Source: JADFOI01 sp965218935
Lineage (GTDB): Bacteria > Acidobacteriota > UBA6911 > RPQK01 > JADFOI01
Assembly: GCA_965218935.1 (NCBI GenBank)
Contig: CBDCMH010000002.1
Coordinates: forward strand, 248,001-312,000
DNA: 64,000 nucleotides
Direction: 5' to 3'
Part shown: one piece after another, positions 25,702-34,949 of the stretch
How the letters are laid out: each line of letters starts with the position of its first letter
How positions within the stretch are numbered: position 1 is the first letter of the stretch
The notes under the pieces: generated by a model
What the model was told of the DNA's origin: nothing
What the model saw: only the letters and a program-made list of their open reading frames with translations
Database searches by the model: none
Translations under genes and position numbers: made by a program

Positions 25702-26739
25702 TCATCTTTTGCTCTTGGCGTGGACCCACTGAACGACCGCCTCAACATTTTCCACCGGGGTTTCAGGTAGAATTCCGTGCCCCAGGTTAAAGATGTGACC
25801 AGGACGACCGTCAGCCTGTTTCAGGACCTGGTCCACTTTTTCTTCCAAAAAACTCCTGGTTGCAAACAGGGCCACGGGTTCCAGGTTTCCCTGAACTGGG
25901 GTGTTATTCCCTAAACGGCTCCGAGCTTCCTGCAAACTGATCCGCCAATCCACCCCCATCACAGTTCCCCCCGCCTCCTTCATCAGTTCCAGAAGCGTTG
26001 CCGTTCCCGTACCGAAGTGAACCAGAGGAACCGAGTAGGGCTTCAGGCGTGCAAAGATTTTCTGGGAATAGGGCAGAACATAGCGTCGATAATCTTCCGG
26101 TTCAAGGCAACCGACCCAACTGTCAAACAGCTGTATGGCCTGAGCGCCAGCCTCGATCTGAGCGGTGAGGTAGCGTGCCATGACTTCCGAAGCCGTCTCC
26201 ATAAGCTTTTGCCAGGCCTCCGGGTGGGAATACATGAGAAGTTTGGTATGAAGAAAATTCCTGGAGTACCCTCCTTCAATCATGTAGCTTGCTACGGTAA
26301 AAGGGGCTCCAGCGAATCCAATCAAAGCGATCCTTGGGTCCAACTCGCTGCGCACAAGTCCGAGGGTCTCCAACACACACTTGAGATCTTCTTCCGGATC
26401 GCCGGTATGAAGCTTATCTACATCTGCGGGACTGCGAATAGGCTGGTAGATCACGGGTCCTTTACTCTTCACAAAATCAAAATCCACACCCATGCTCTTG
26501 AGAGGAAGCAGGATATCGGCAAAGATAATCGCCGCGTCCAAGTCAAAGCGGCGAATCGGCTGCAGGGTCACCTCTTTGGCCAGGTCCGGCTTGGTACAGA
26601 GCTCTAAAAGAGTGTGTTTCTCGCGCAGTTTTCTATACTCCTGCATATAACGACCGGCTTGGCGCATGAACCAGATCGGCGTGCAATCCACTTCCTCTCC
26701 CCGGCAGGCTTTCAGGAATCGCGAATCATTCTCTGTCAT
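25702..26739 (-). CDS. hemE: Uroporphyrinogen decarboxylase
   Basis: 345 residues, normal length. N-terminal signature PIWFMRQAGRYMQEYR, then FADILLPLKSMGVDF, the second signature GFAGAPFTVASYMIEGG, LFDSWVG and the C-terminal FNLGHGILPETP. It removes four acetate carboxyls from uroporphyrinogen III to make coproporphyrinogen III in heme synthesis. Divergent from the JAMM-CysO pair. No other hem gene is in view. Confidence 0.97.
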   Translation of the reverse strand: MTENDSRFLKACRGEEVDCTPIWFMRQAGRYMQEYRKLREKHTLLELCTKPDLAKEVTLQPIRRFDLDAAIIFADILLPLKSMGVDFDFVKSKGPVIYQPIRSPADVDKLHTGDPEEDLKCVLETLGLVRSELDPRIALIGFAGAPFTVASYMIEGGYSRNFLHTKLLMYSHPEAWQKLMETASEVMARYLTAQIEAGAQAIQLFDSWVGCLEPEDYRRYVLPYSQKIFARLKPYSVPLVHFGTGTATLLELMKEAGGTVMGVDWRISLQEARSRLGNNTPVQGNLEPVALFATRSFLEEKVDQVLKQADGRPGHIFNLGHGILPETPVENVEAVVQWVHAKSKR

Positions 26740-26864
26740 CGGGCTCTCATCCTACTCGATCTTGGTCTCCCACGCACATTTCCCACTCGCAGTCTTTTAT
26801 GGAAAACATTGGCCAGATCTGGGCTTCCGGGTGGAAATCAAGGATAATCGAGGTAACTTATATT

Positions 26865-26918
26865 ATGAACTCGATGGGGGTTGATTATCTTTCCGAAGAG
26901 TTTTGGAACACACTATGA
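26865..26918 (+). CDS. Possible 17-residue leader peptide coupled to the JAMM gene
   Basis: ATG with GAGGT about 11 bases upstream; reads MNSMGVDYLSEEFWNTL and its TGA overlaps the ATG of the JAMM protease gene (ATGA). This is the classic geometry for translational coupling. It may just be chance, since no regulatory codon run is present. Confidence 0.3.
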   Translation: MNSMGVDYLSEEFWNTL

Positions 26919-27334
26919 TCCGGCTAAAATCAACGGATGTCGAGGAAATCAAAGAAATTGCGCAGAAAACCTATCCTCACGAATGTTGTGGAGTGATGGT
27001 GGGATCCGTTGAAAATGGCGTTAAGACGGTCAGCGAGCTCGTTCCCGCAGAGAATCAGCGCACCGACAGCCCGGCCAATCGATATCTCATTACTCCAGAT
27101 TTACTCAACGAGCTGGAGAAGAAACTGAAGGGCACGGATCGTGCCATCGTAGGTTTTTTCCACAGCCATCCGGATGTCCCCGCTCGACCCTCAACCTACG
27201 ATCAAGATCACGCCTGGCCCTGGTACTCCTACGTGATCGTTTCCGTCAACAAGGGCGAAGCAGGGGAAATTCACAATTGGAAACTCAGAGACGATCGCTC
27301 TGCCTTCGATGCAGAGAAGATGGAACTCTTATAA
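26915..27334 (+). CDS. JAMM/MPN+ zinc metalloprotease (Mec-like)
   Basis: 139 residues. All JAMM residues are present: Glu23 in PHECCGVMVG, then HSHP (His83, His85) and the Ser93-x2-Asp96 of RPSTYD. Bacterial proteins of this size (Mec in Mycobacterium, QbsD in Pseudomonas) release the product or trim the tail of ubiquitin-like sulfur carriers. The next gene, 41 bases on, encodes such a carrier, so it is almost certainly the substrate. The ATG used overlaps a short leader frame; a TTG four codons earlier is the alternative start. Confidence 0.88.
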   Translation: MIRLKSTDVEEIKEIAQKTYPHECCGVMVGSVENGVKTVSELVPAENQRTDSPANRYLITPDLLNELEKKLKGTDRAIVGFFHSHPDVPARPSTYDQDHAWPWYSYVIVSVNKGEAGEIHNWKLRDDRSAFDAEKMELL

Positions 27335-27375
27335 GTTAAATTGAAAATCATCAAGAGATAACCAGGAGGCGTACG

Positions 27376-27657
27376 ATGTCAGCAACAGTCTTTATTCCAA
27401 CTCCTTTGAGACCCTACACGGGTGACCAGGAGTCTTTGGAACTGGAAGGAAGCACGGTCGGGGAAGTCTTAAGGAATTTGGCAGAGCAGTATGGGGACTT
27501 GAAGAAACACCTGTTTGACGAAGAGGGGAAATTGAGAAATTTTGTGAATATCTATGTCAACGATGAAGACATCCGTTACCTGGATCGCGAGGAAACGGCC
27601 ATTCAGGACAAGGACACCATCAGCATTGTTCCCTCCATCGCAGGTGGAGTGCGTTAA
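27376..27657 (+). CDS. CysO-like MoaD/ThiS-family sulfur carrier with extended C-terminus
   Basis: 93 residues with a clear ribosome-binding site (CCAGGAGG). It resembles mycobacterial CysO throughout: IPTPLRPYTG, then NFVNIYVNDEDIRYLD and the end SIVPSIAGG. Carriers of this family are adenylated and thiocarboxylated at the final Gly-Gly. Here Gly90-Gly91 is followed by Val-Arg and then the stop, so the tail must be removed before activation. The JAMM protease next door is the natural candidate. In the CysO pathway the thiocarboxylate feeds cysteine synthesis via CysM; neither CysM nor a MoeB-like activating enzyme is in this window. Confidence 0.88.
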   Translation: MSATVFIPTPLRPYTGDQESLELEGSTVGEVLRNLAEQYGDLKKHLFDEEGKLRNFVNIYVNDEDIRYLDREETAIQDKDTISIVPSIAGGVR

Positions 27658-28607
27658 GGGCTCAGATCAAAATGCCGGCTCGAGCTCCGAGCTGATCTGA
27701 CGCCAACCCAACTGCTTCATCGGGATCAGCCCGTAGGCCAGGCGGACTCCGCTCATTTGATAGTACATGTCACTGTTCCCAGCTATGGTGAGACTCGGCT
27801 CCCCATAGCTCCAGGTATCGTCCCCATTATCAATGGTGTTGGCCACGAATACCCCACCCAGGATGGCGGCGTTGGCAGCACCGGTCTGGTCGAACACCCC
27901 ATCTCCCACCACCAGCAGCAGTCCCCGATAAGCGAAGTTGGCGTTGAAATCGAGTCTTCCTTTGACAATCAGTAGCCCGGCACCGCTGCTCCCGCCGCCA
28001 ATGGTGCAATCTCCCTCACAATAGGTGATCAAGGGATTGGTCTCGTCGCCCAGGTTGTTGTTGTAGTTGGTCCCATCCGGAAGAGTGATGTCGGCGAACT
28101 GAGTCAAACCTTCAACCAGGTTGTGCACGTAGGTTGCATCGAAGACGTTAACGGCAGCGGGATTGGGATCGTCTCTGACCCCCTGGGTGCCATCATGAAG
28201 AGAAGGGGAACCACCGTAATCGGAAGCATCCCCATCAATATTATTCATCTGGGGGGCCGACAGTTCCGAATAAAGGCAATCTCGAAGCCCGGTACCATCA
28301 CCGGCTCCGGAATCGTCATAGACGGCACTGATTCCGGCTGAATTTCCCCCAGTTACATGAGAGTGGGATCCACCTGGCATCAGGTCAGAAAGGGTCATGC
28401 CGGGATGGTCATAGCCATCCAGGTCGAAGGTATTTCCGTTAAAGATATTCCCCCCTTGTGCCGGCTGGACGCAGGGGCCGGAAAGGGTGAGGCCGGCAAC
28501 GAAGTCAAACGTCTTCTCGCGTTGGATGGTGGTTTCGATGATGCTGACCGAGTTCTTGACCGTCCCACCGTAAGTACTCATCTGCCCCGCCCCTAACCGT
28601 TGGACAC

Positions 28608-30060
28608 CTAGCAGTCCGTGGTGAAAGTCGAGGATAAGGGGTCACACAGCGACACTAGAGTGACCCCATGGCAATGGGGAAAAAGAAACGTCGACAGCAA
28701 GAAGACCTGTGGGTCGCCACCAGTGAGCTGCCCCGCACCGCCGGCCATCCCTTCTACGAAAGACTGAATGGCCTTTTCAACGAACACGGCTTTGACGACT
28801 TCGTGGAGGGACTGTGTGCGAAGTTCTATGCAGACAAGATGGGGCGACCGAGCCTGGCTCCGGGAGTGTACTTTCGGCTGCTGCTGGTGGGGTATTTCGA
28901 AGGGATCGGATCGGAACGAGGAATAGCCTGGAGAGCAGCTGATTCTCTGGCACTGCGAGAGTTTCTGGGATTGAAACTGAGCGAGTCGCCGTCTGATCAC
29001 TCCACGATCTCCCGAACCCGACGACTGATCGATGTGGCTACCCACGAAGCAGTCTTTGACTGGGTACTGAAGCGGATCGGGGCGAGCGGCCTGCTGCGGG
29101 GCAAGACGATCGGCATCGATGCCACTACGCTGGAAGCGAATGCAGCGCTGCGCAGCATCGTGCGCCGGGACAGCGAGCAGGGGTATGAAGAGTTTTTGAT
29201 GGAGCTGGCGAAAGCCTCCGGGATTGAGACGCCGCGACGGGAAGATCTGGCCAAACTGGACCGCAAGCGCACGGGCAAAGGATCGAACCGGGTTTGGAAG
29301 CACCCGCATGATGCGGATGCGCGGATTACCAGAATGAAGGACGGGCGGACGCACCTGGCGCACAAGGCGGAGCATGCAGTGGATCTGGAGACCGGAGCGA
29401 TTGTCTCGGTGACGGTACAGGGAGCCGATCAAGGGGACACGCAGACCATGGTGAAGACCCTGACGGAAGCGGCCGAGAAGGTGGAACAAGCGCTGCCGGA
29501 GGGACGAGGCATCGAAGAGGTGGTGGCCGACAAGGGGTATCACAGCACGCAGCGGATGGTGGACCTGGATGCGGTGGGACTGCGCAGCTATGTGAGCGAA
29601 CCGAGGCGAGGGAAGCGACGCTGGCGAGGAGACCGGCAGGGGCAGGAAGCGGTGTATGCGAATCGGCGGCGCATCCGGGGAGAGCGAGGGCAGCGGCTGC
29701 TGCGGCAACGAGGAGAGCAGCTGGAGCGACCCTGTGCGCATCTGTACGGGAGCGGAGGGATGAGACGGCTGCATGTCCGGGGACATGAGAATGTGTTGAA
29801 GCGACTGCTGATCCAGGTGAGCGCCTTCAATCTGGGGATGCTGATGCGTCAGAGCCTGGGTGTGGGAACGCCGCGGGGTCTGCAGGGGCGGATTTGCGCC
29901 CTGATGCTACTGATTTTGTCGCTGTTCAAGCGTCTTAAGGGCCTGTTCGGACTGATTCCGGCTGCTTGGCCCGAAAAACCCAACTCAGCGATCCCTTCGC
30001 TGCTTCCACCGGTGGGTACCACCTGAGCTCAGAAAATGTACTTCCACCACGGGCTGCTAG
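28608..30060 (+). mobile_element. IS5-superfamily (IS1182-like) insertion sequence, copy 1
   Basis: Element body 28612-30056, 1445 bases, with 17-base inverted ends CAGTCCGTGGTGAAAGT and CAGCCCGTGGTGGAAGT (two mismatches), flanked on both sides by CTAG as a 4-base target duplication. One transposase gene. A near-identical second copy lies at 61248-62700 in the same orientation, and a truncated relative at 58201. Confidence 0.92.
28668..30026 (+). CDS. Transposase, IS5/IS1182-type DDE (copy 1)
   Basis: 452 residues. N-terminal DUF772-like DNA-binding part (RPSLAPGVYFRLLLVGYFEG, then DHSTISRTRRL), then an RNase H-like DDE domain with Asp in GIDATTLEANAA, Asp in VVADKGYHS and the probable Glu in the GEQLERPCAHLYG segment. 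The reading frame is intact and the element has both ends, so this copy could be active. It differs from the 61 kb copy by only a few bases. Confidence 0.92.
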   Translation: MAMGKKKRRQQEDLWVATSELPRTAGHPFYERLNGLFNEHGFDDFVEGLCAKFYADKMGRPSLAPGVYFRLLLVGYFEGIGSERGIAWRAADSLALREFLGLKLSESPSDHSTISRTRRLIDVATHEAVFDWVLKRIGASGLLRGKTIGIDATTLEANAALRSIVRRDSEQGYEEFLMELAKASGIETPRREDLAKLDRKRTGKGSNRVWKHPHDADARITRMKDGRTHLAHKAEHAVDLETGAIVSVTVQGADQGDTQTMVKTLTEAAEKVEQALPEGRGIEEVVADKGYHSTQRMVDLDAVGLRSYVSEPRRGKRRWRGDRQGQEAVYANRRRIRGERGQRLLRQRGEQLERPCAHLYGSGGMRRLHVRGHENVLKRLLIQVSAFNLGMLMRQSLGVGTPRGLQGRICALMLLILSLFKRLKGLFGLIPAAWPEKPNSAIPSLLPPVGTT

Positions 30061-30623
30061 GGTGCGCAGAAGAAAAACTCCATCAACATCGGTGGTCAGA
30101 TCGCTGTCTCCGTCATCATTGTCGGTAATTTTGGCGAAATATCGAGCGCCGGAACCCAGTGAGACACCGCCCGCGGGGGTAAGAAATCCTGTCGCGTTTC
30201 GGGTTCCGATGGGGCTCGGAAGGTTTTCGAAATCCACATTCATCGCTTCCAGAGGGGCCAGAGGGTTTCGCTGAAAATAGTTGTCTGCGTCCGATCCCAG
30301 GGTGGGCTGGGTGTAGTTGATATAACGGGGAACCAAGGTGGTGGCCTGTAGGGCAGTGCTCAAATCGCTTCCTAGTAGGCTGTTTTTCAGAACGCTGTTT
30401 CCCGTATCGGCCGTTTGCAGGGCTGTCTTCTGGCTCTCGAGATCACGACCCGTGGAAAAGTCGGTCATGATGTTCGAAGACATGGAAAGAGCCAGGACGG
30501 CCAGCAGCATCGAGACCATCAAGGCAGCAAGAAGAGCATTGCCCTGCTCATCTTCCACAGCAGTTTGACGGAAAGTCCATCTTGACGAACCCTCGAATAT
30601 CATCTTCTAATCCGTTTCCCCCC

Positions 30624-30820
30624 CTAAAATAGCTGGAACACTTTGCTTCGTAACATCACGGACGATCCCAGAGTCATGGTCTGCACCTTCCCAGACTCCA
30701 GATTGAGGTCTGCTGATTCAGCCACCAACTCCGCCCGGACTCTGACGATTTCACTTTCCGTGGCCGTCGTGTTTCCTGCGCTGTCGTAGAAAGTCAGGTC
30801 AAAGCTGGAGTGTATCCCGT
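30624..30820 (-). pseudogene. Minor pilin (PilW-like) C-terminal remnant
   Basis: About 65 codons ending in SGKVQTMTLGSSVMLRSKVF, the style of ending seen in PilW-type prepilin proteins, in frame up to the IS3-like element. The 5' part is not found on the other side of the IS, so it has been deleted or moved. The stop is 20 bases before the PilX-like start, so both were one operon. Confidence 0.5.
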
Positions 30821-30966
30821 CAGCGAAAGTGGGACACATAGGGCCGAGAGTTAAGAGAGAGTTGGAAGGTTTGAGGGGGTGAGATCTCACCCCCTCAAAG
30901 GGCTGATCTTGACAGCCCATCAGAGCAAGCCGATGCTGGTCATGGCACAACCAAAAGGAGAACGCT

Positions 30967-31293
30967 ATGACCACAGACGTCGTCAAACAGATCCGTAGGG
31001 CCACCCGCCGGAGATTCACGGCCGAAGAGAAGATCCACATCGTTTTGGAGGGGCTCCGCGGAGAGATTCCCGTCACCGAACTGTGCCGCAAAGAAGGGAT
31101 TCAACCTTCGATCTACTACAAGTGGTCCAAGGCCTTCCTGGATTCGGGCAAAAACGGTCTAACCCGGGAGACCCAACGGAATGCGACTTCCGGTGAGGTG
31201 CGTCGCTTGAAGGAGGAGAATGAGGCCTTGAAGAAGGCGGTGGCCGAGACGGTAGTGGAGAACCAAAAGCTAAAAAAAAGTTTGGGCCTGTAA
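30967..31293 (+). CDS. IS3-like transposase OrfA (helix-turn-helix protein)
   Basis: 108 residues, start preceded by AAGGAG. HTH_Tnp_1 type: RRRFTAEEKIHIVLEGLRGE, then ELCRKEGIQPSIYYKWSK, then a leucine-zipper-like coiled coil (VRRLKEENEALKKAVAETV). It binds the IS ends. OrfB follows after 20 bases in another phase with its own GGAGG, so no programmed frameshift is needed for OrfB expression, though a fusion cannot be excluded. Confidence 0.9.
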   Translation: MTTDVVKQIRRATRRRFTAEEKIHIVLEGLRGEIPVTELCRKEGIQPSIYYKWSKAFLDSGKNGLTRETQRNATSGEVRRLKEENEALKKAVAETVVENQKLKKSLGL

Positions 31294-31313
31294 GGCGAAG
31301 GAGGTATCAGAGG

Positions 31314-32312
31314 ATGCTCAGCGAGCACAAGCTGGAAGTTTTAAGGACAGTGGAGGCCTCCGAGTTACCGGTCCGGGAGGTGCTGGATCAACTCGAGATC
31401 CCCCGCTCGACCTACTATCGCTGGAGACACCACTTTCGAAAGAGGGGGTTGGCAGGCTTGCGGGACCGTCCCCCAGGATCAGGACGGGTTTGGAATCAGA
31501 TCCTGCCCAAAGAACGGGACCGAATCCTGGAGATGGCGCTGCTGTTTCCAGAGTGGTCCTCACGAGAAGTGAGCTGCCAGGTGACGGATAGGTGCGGGTT
31601 TACGGTCTCGGAATCCTCGGTCTACCGGATTTTGAAAGCGGAAGGGCTGATTCGGGAGGTTCAACTCCGGAGCTTTCCAGCCGAATCGGAATATCGAATC
31701 AAGACGACCCGACCCAACCAGCAGTGGCAAACGGATGCGACCTATCTTCTGGTCAAGAACTGGGGCTGGTACTATCTGATCTCAGTACTGGATGACTTTA
31801 GCCGGAGGATCCTGGCCTGGGGACTTCACACGGCCATGCGTGCTGGAGACTTCAGCCAGGTGGTCGAGGCGGCTTGTGAGAGAACGGGTGTGGAACAGGC
31901 TCCGTTGTCTGATCGGCCCCGGCTGGTGACAGACCGCGGACCGGCTTTGATCTCCAAAGACTTTGGTCAGTATCTGGAGACCAAGGGACTGGGCCACATC
32001 CTGGCCTCACCCTATCATCCCCAGACCAACGGGAAGATCGAACGCTACCATCGTTCCTGCAAGGAACGCATCAACCTAATGGTCTGGGAGACACCCGAGG
32101 AGTTGGAGCGAGAAATCGCGGTCTTTATCGACTACTACAACTCCAGGCGCTATCACGAGGCCCTGGGTAACGTCACACCCGATGACATGTACTTCGCAAG
32201 ACGAGATTCCATCCACACAAAAAGGAGAAGATTGAAAGGAGTCACCCTTGCCCGTCGGCAGGCGATCAATGCTAAACTAGCCCGATCAGCATCGGTTCCC
32301 ACTGTCTCTTAG
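31314..32312 (+). CDS. IS3-like transposase OrfB (integrase core)
   Basis: 332 residues. HTH region (EIPRSTYYRWRHHF), then an rve integrase core with Asp in QWQTDATYLL, Asp in LVTDRGPALIS and Glu in NGKIERYHRSCKE, the D-D(35)E triad. C-terminal YNSRRYHEALGNVTPDD is typical of the family. The frame is intact. Confidence 0.92.
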   Translation: MLSEHKLEVLRTVEASELPVREVLDQLEIPRSTYYRWRHHFRKRGLAGLRDRPPGSGRVWNQILPKERDRILEMALLFPEWSSREVSCQVTDRCGFTVSESSVYRILKAEGLIREVQLRSFPAESEYRIKTTRPNQQWQTDATYLLVKNWGWYYLISVLDDFSRRILAWGLHTAMRAGDFSQVVEAACERTGVEQAPLSDRPRLVTDRGPALISKDFGQYLETKGLGHILASPYHPQTNGKIERYHRSCKERINLMVWETPEELEREIAVFIDYYNSRRYHEALGNVTPDDMYFARRDSIHTKRRRLKGVTLARRQAINAKLARSASVPTVS

Positions 32313-32342
32313 CTTGGAACCCCAAATGTCCCATTCTCGCTG

Positions 32343-33471
32343 AAGACGTACAACTTCAGCCACGGTTGTGGCCCACGAGAACTGTCGCCTGCTCGAACTG
32401 GAAGAAAAAGTCATCTGGTCTCTTGTCGAGAATTCCCATGCCGTAGCTCGCAATCTACTGACGCTCTTATCTCGCCGTATACGTCTTGGGCATACGGTGA
32501 GTAGAGCCTCGCTTATTGAAAGAGTTTCCCAACAAGAACTGGAGGAGTTTCAACTCCAGCAGGTCGAAGGAGGCGAGGGTCCCCTTGAAGAGGGGACGGA
32601 GGCCGAAGCGACCCGCCTCTACCAGACGGCGAGGGCCTATGTCCTGGAATCGATAAGTCAGACTCAGGAAAGAACGGCCCCCGATCTTGAACGAGGAAAA
32701 GAGCTGGTCAAACAAATCATCGGTTCCATGAAAAACGACTCCGCTCTCCTTCTGCTGGCTACCGACCGAAGGCAGGAATTCGCCGTGAGTGCCCACTCAG
32801 TAAATGTGGCCATCCTGGCACTGCTTCTTGCCCAAACTCTGACCTACGACGTGGAGAACCAAATCAGGGTGGGGATCGCTGCACTTCTACACGAGATGGG
32901 TGTGGCCTGGCTCCCCAAAGGAGTGCTCTATCAAACAGGACAGCTCGATCCCCACGCACAGCAGCGACCGATTTACAGCTCCAAGCTTTTGCAAGAGTTC
33001 TACCCGGAAGACGACTGGCTGGCTGAAACCGCAGGCCAGGTATACGAACGAGCCGACGGAAATGGATTTCCTCTGGGACTGCAGGGAGAGGAAATTCGTG
33101 AGGAGGGAAGCATATTGGGCATCGTGGATGTTTTCGAAGCCTGCATTCACGATCGTTCTTACCGAAAAGCCCTGACAGGCTACCAATTACTCGAGGAGTT
33201 AACCCATGGCGACACACAGACTTTCTCCGATCAGATCGTCAAGGCCCTGGTAAGGAGCTTATCTCTCTATCCTTACAATGAGTACGTCCTCCTGAATACC
33301 CGTGAGATCGGCCAAGTGGTGGAAGTCAATCGGGAAAAGTTGTCGCGTCCCAGAATCAAGATTCTCTACGACCCACAAGGAAGAGCCTCGGACGAATCCA
33401 GAGAAACCGATCTGGCCCACAATCCGAAGCTCTTTATTACCAAGGCCGTGACCTACCACGAGTTACCTTAA
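32343..33471 (+). pseudogene. cNMP-binding / degenerate HD-GYP protein, 5' end removed by IS
   Basis: The frame enters straight from the IS end with TSATVVAHENCRLLELEEKV, the end of a Crp-type cyclic-nucleotide-binding domain; the same segment is seen in the cNMP-GGDEF protein at 40 kb. About 365 codons remain. The rest is HD-GYP-like but altered: LLHEMGVAW in place of HDIGK and DGNGFP in place of DGSGYP, so phosphodiesterase activity is doubtful. A GTG at 32368 could still start a shortened protein. Confidence 0.75.
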
Positions 33472-33544
33472 GAATATAGATGTCGGTGTTTTGCGGTATG
33501 GTGACAGGGCAGGTCGTGTTGTATCCGTGTCAATCAGATGACGG

Positions 33545-34915
33545 ATGGGAGAAGCTGAATTGTATCAGAGAGACGTCTTCCGCCTCCTCTGGCGCCGGAA
33601 GTGGGTCATCATGGCCGCGCCTCTATTCGCCGGGGTTTTGACCTACTGGTTCACTGCAGCATCCCTTCCCGTATACGAAGCCTCCTCGGCGGTTCAGATC
33701 TCCCGTGTGGCTGCTACCGTGCAAGCACTCTTACTGGAGGTGATGAGTTGGCATGAGGGAGACAACATCGCCACCCAGTCAGAGATCATTAGCAGTCAAA
33801 AGATCAAAGCACGTGTGGCGCTGCGTTTAGCCCAGAAATATCCCGCATTTCAAGAGGTCCCTTCTCTGCTCGGGGATGCTGAGGAAACGGACTATGATGC
33901 CCTCCAACAGAAAGTTGGGGAGAACCCACGACTGGCAGAGCTGATTACTGCTATCGCTGTCGAACCTGAGAGAAAGGGAGACAGCGATATCGTAGCCATA
34001 CGAACCACCGCTTCCTCTGCGGCATTAGCCATTGATACAGCGAACTATGCCGCTGAAGAGTTTGTGACTTATAACATTGCAGAGAGAAATCGAGAGATTC
34101 GCCAAGCGGTTCAATTCATTCAGGATAGTATCCTAGAAACAGAGCAACAGCTTCGGGCAGCCGAGCGAACACTCGAAGACTTTGAAAGAGAACATGCGGA
34201 GACGCTGAGCCTGGAAGTCGGGGAAGTCGGAACGATTCAAGAGAAGATTAATAGCCTGGGAAGAAAGGTGGCTCATTTGGCAGAGGCCATGGAACAACTG
34301 GAAACGAAGACCGATGTGGGCCAATACTTCACTTTCTCTCCTGCCCTCACAGAAACCGAGGACCCCCAGATTTATCCGTTGGAACAACAGGTTCTGCGCT
34401 TGATCCTCCAGATCAACGAGTCGAAAAGGCAACGGAGCGAACTGTTGAGTTACTTGAAGGAAGAGTCCCGAGATATCCGGCTCAACACATTACAAACTAA
34501 AGAGTTCGAGAACAGTGCCGAAGAACTTATTAGCAGTTTACTGCGGCGCTACAGGACTCTGCGCGACGAACTGGTCGAACAGCGCGACGGTTTGGTCGAG
34601 CGGCACACTCAATTGGTCGCTATCCCCGAACTCAACCGCCAACTTGAATCGGTGCAAAACCAGGTTGTTCTAAAGAGAGACGCTCTCAATCTCTTCCAGC
34701 GACGCCTGCAGGACGCGGAGATTCAAAAAGCTGGAGAAGTCCAGGAAGTCAGCCTTGTCGAAAGAGCCACGACCGCTGCTCTTTGGACTCCCTCCTCGAG
34801 GTGGTTTAAAACGGTCATCGGTATGGTCCTTGGCACTCTACTGGGTGGCGTTTTTGCTATCATCCTCCACTCTCGTGATACCTCCACCGCCGCTCCCTTC
34901 AGGGAACGCTATTAA
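33545..34915 (+). CDS. Polysaccharide chain-length determinant (Wzz/GumC-like)
   Basis: 456 residues. N-terminal transmembrane helix (about 20-40) after DVFRLLWRRKW, a long periplasmic coiled-coil region (about 180-400), and a second helix near the C-terminus (FKTVIGMVLGTLLGGVFAII). No Walker motifs, so it is a co-polymerase without a fused BY-kinase. It would set the length of an exported polysaccharide. No Wzx/Wzy or glycosyltransferase is next to it; the nucleotidyltransferase gene at 37.6 kb may be a remnant of the same locus. Confidence 0.8.
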   Translation: MGEAELYQRDVFRLLWRRKWVIMAAPLFAGVLTYWFTAASLPVYEASSAVQISRVAATVQALLLEVMSWHEGDNIATQSEIISSQKIKARVALRLAQKYPAFQEVPSLLGDAEETDYDALQQKVGENPRLAELITAIAVEPERKGDSDIVAIRTTASSAALAIDTANYAAEEFVTYNIAERNREIRQAVQFIQDSILETEQQLRAAERTLEDFEREHAETLSLEVGEVGTIQEKINSLGRKVAHLAEAMEQLETKTDVGQYFTFSPALTETEDPQIYPLEQQVLRLILQINESKRQRSELLSYLKEESRDIRLNTLQTKEFENSAEELISSLLRRYRTLRDELVEQRDGLVERHTQLVAIPELNRQLESVQNQVVLKRDALNLFQRRLQDAEIQKAGEVQEVSLVERATTAALWTPSSRWFKTVIGMVLGTLLGGVFAIILHSRDTSTAAPFRERY

Positions 34916-34949
34916 CTGCTCTTCAAACCACTCCTCCTCGTCACTCGGC

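Larger units (their letters stand above)
27667..30603 (-). pseudogene. PilX-like type IV pilus assembly gene interrupted by an IS
   Basis: The N-terminal part (30603 to 30057) has a prepilin-type hydrophobic segment (GNALLAALMVSMLLAVLALS) followed by FSTGRDLESQKTALQTADTG, as in PilX-like minor pilin proteins. The C-terminal part (28607 to 27667) is glycine/asparagine-rich (DCTIGGGSSGAGLLIVKG). Removing the IS and one CTAG copy rejoins the halves in frame as ...LLRTLGVQRLG..., a 495-residue protein, so the gene was intact until the insertion. The PilW-like fragment just upstream suggests a minor-pilin operon. Confidence 0.8.
30821..32342 (+). mobile_element. IS3-family-like insertion sequence
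   Basis: About 1.52 kb. Imperfect inverted ends CAGCGAAAGTGGGACACATA and CAGCGAGAATGGGACATTTG. Carries orfA and orfB, each with its own ribosome-binding site. No target duplication is visible, and the flanks are fragments of two different genes, so it marks a deletion or rearrangement junction. Confidence 0.85.

Noticed and set aside
28608..29786. 392-codon minus-strand frame (and its twin at 61248-62426)
   Set aside because: Antisense shadow of the IS5-like transposase, rich in Arg, Pro and Ser, no family features.
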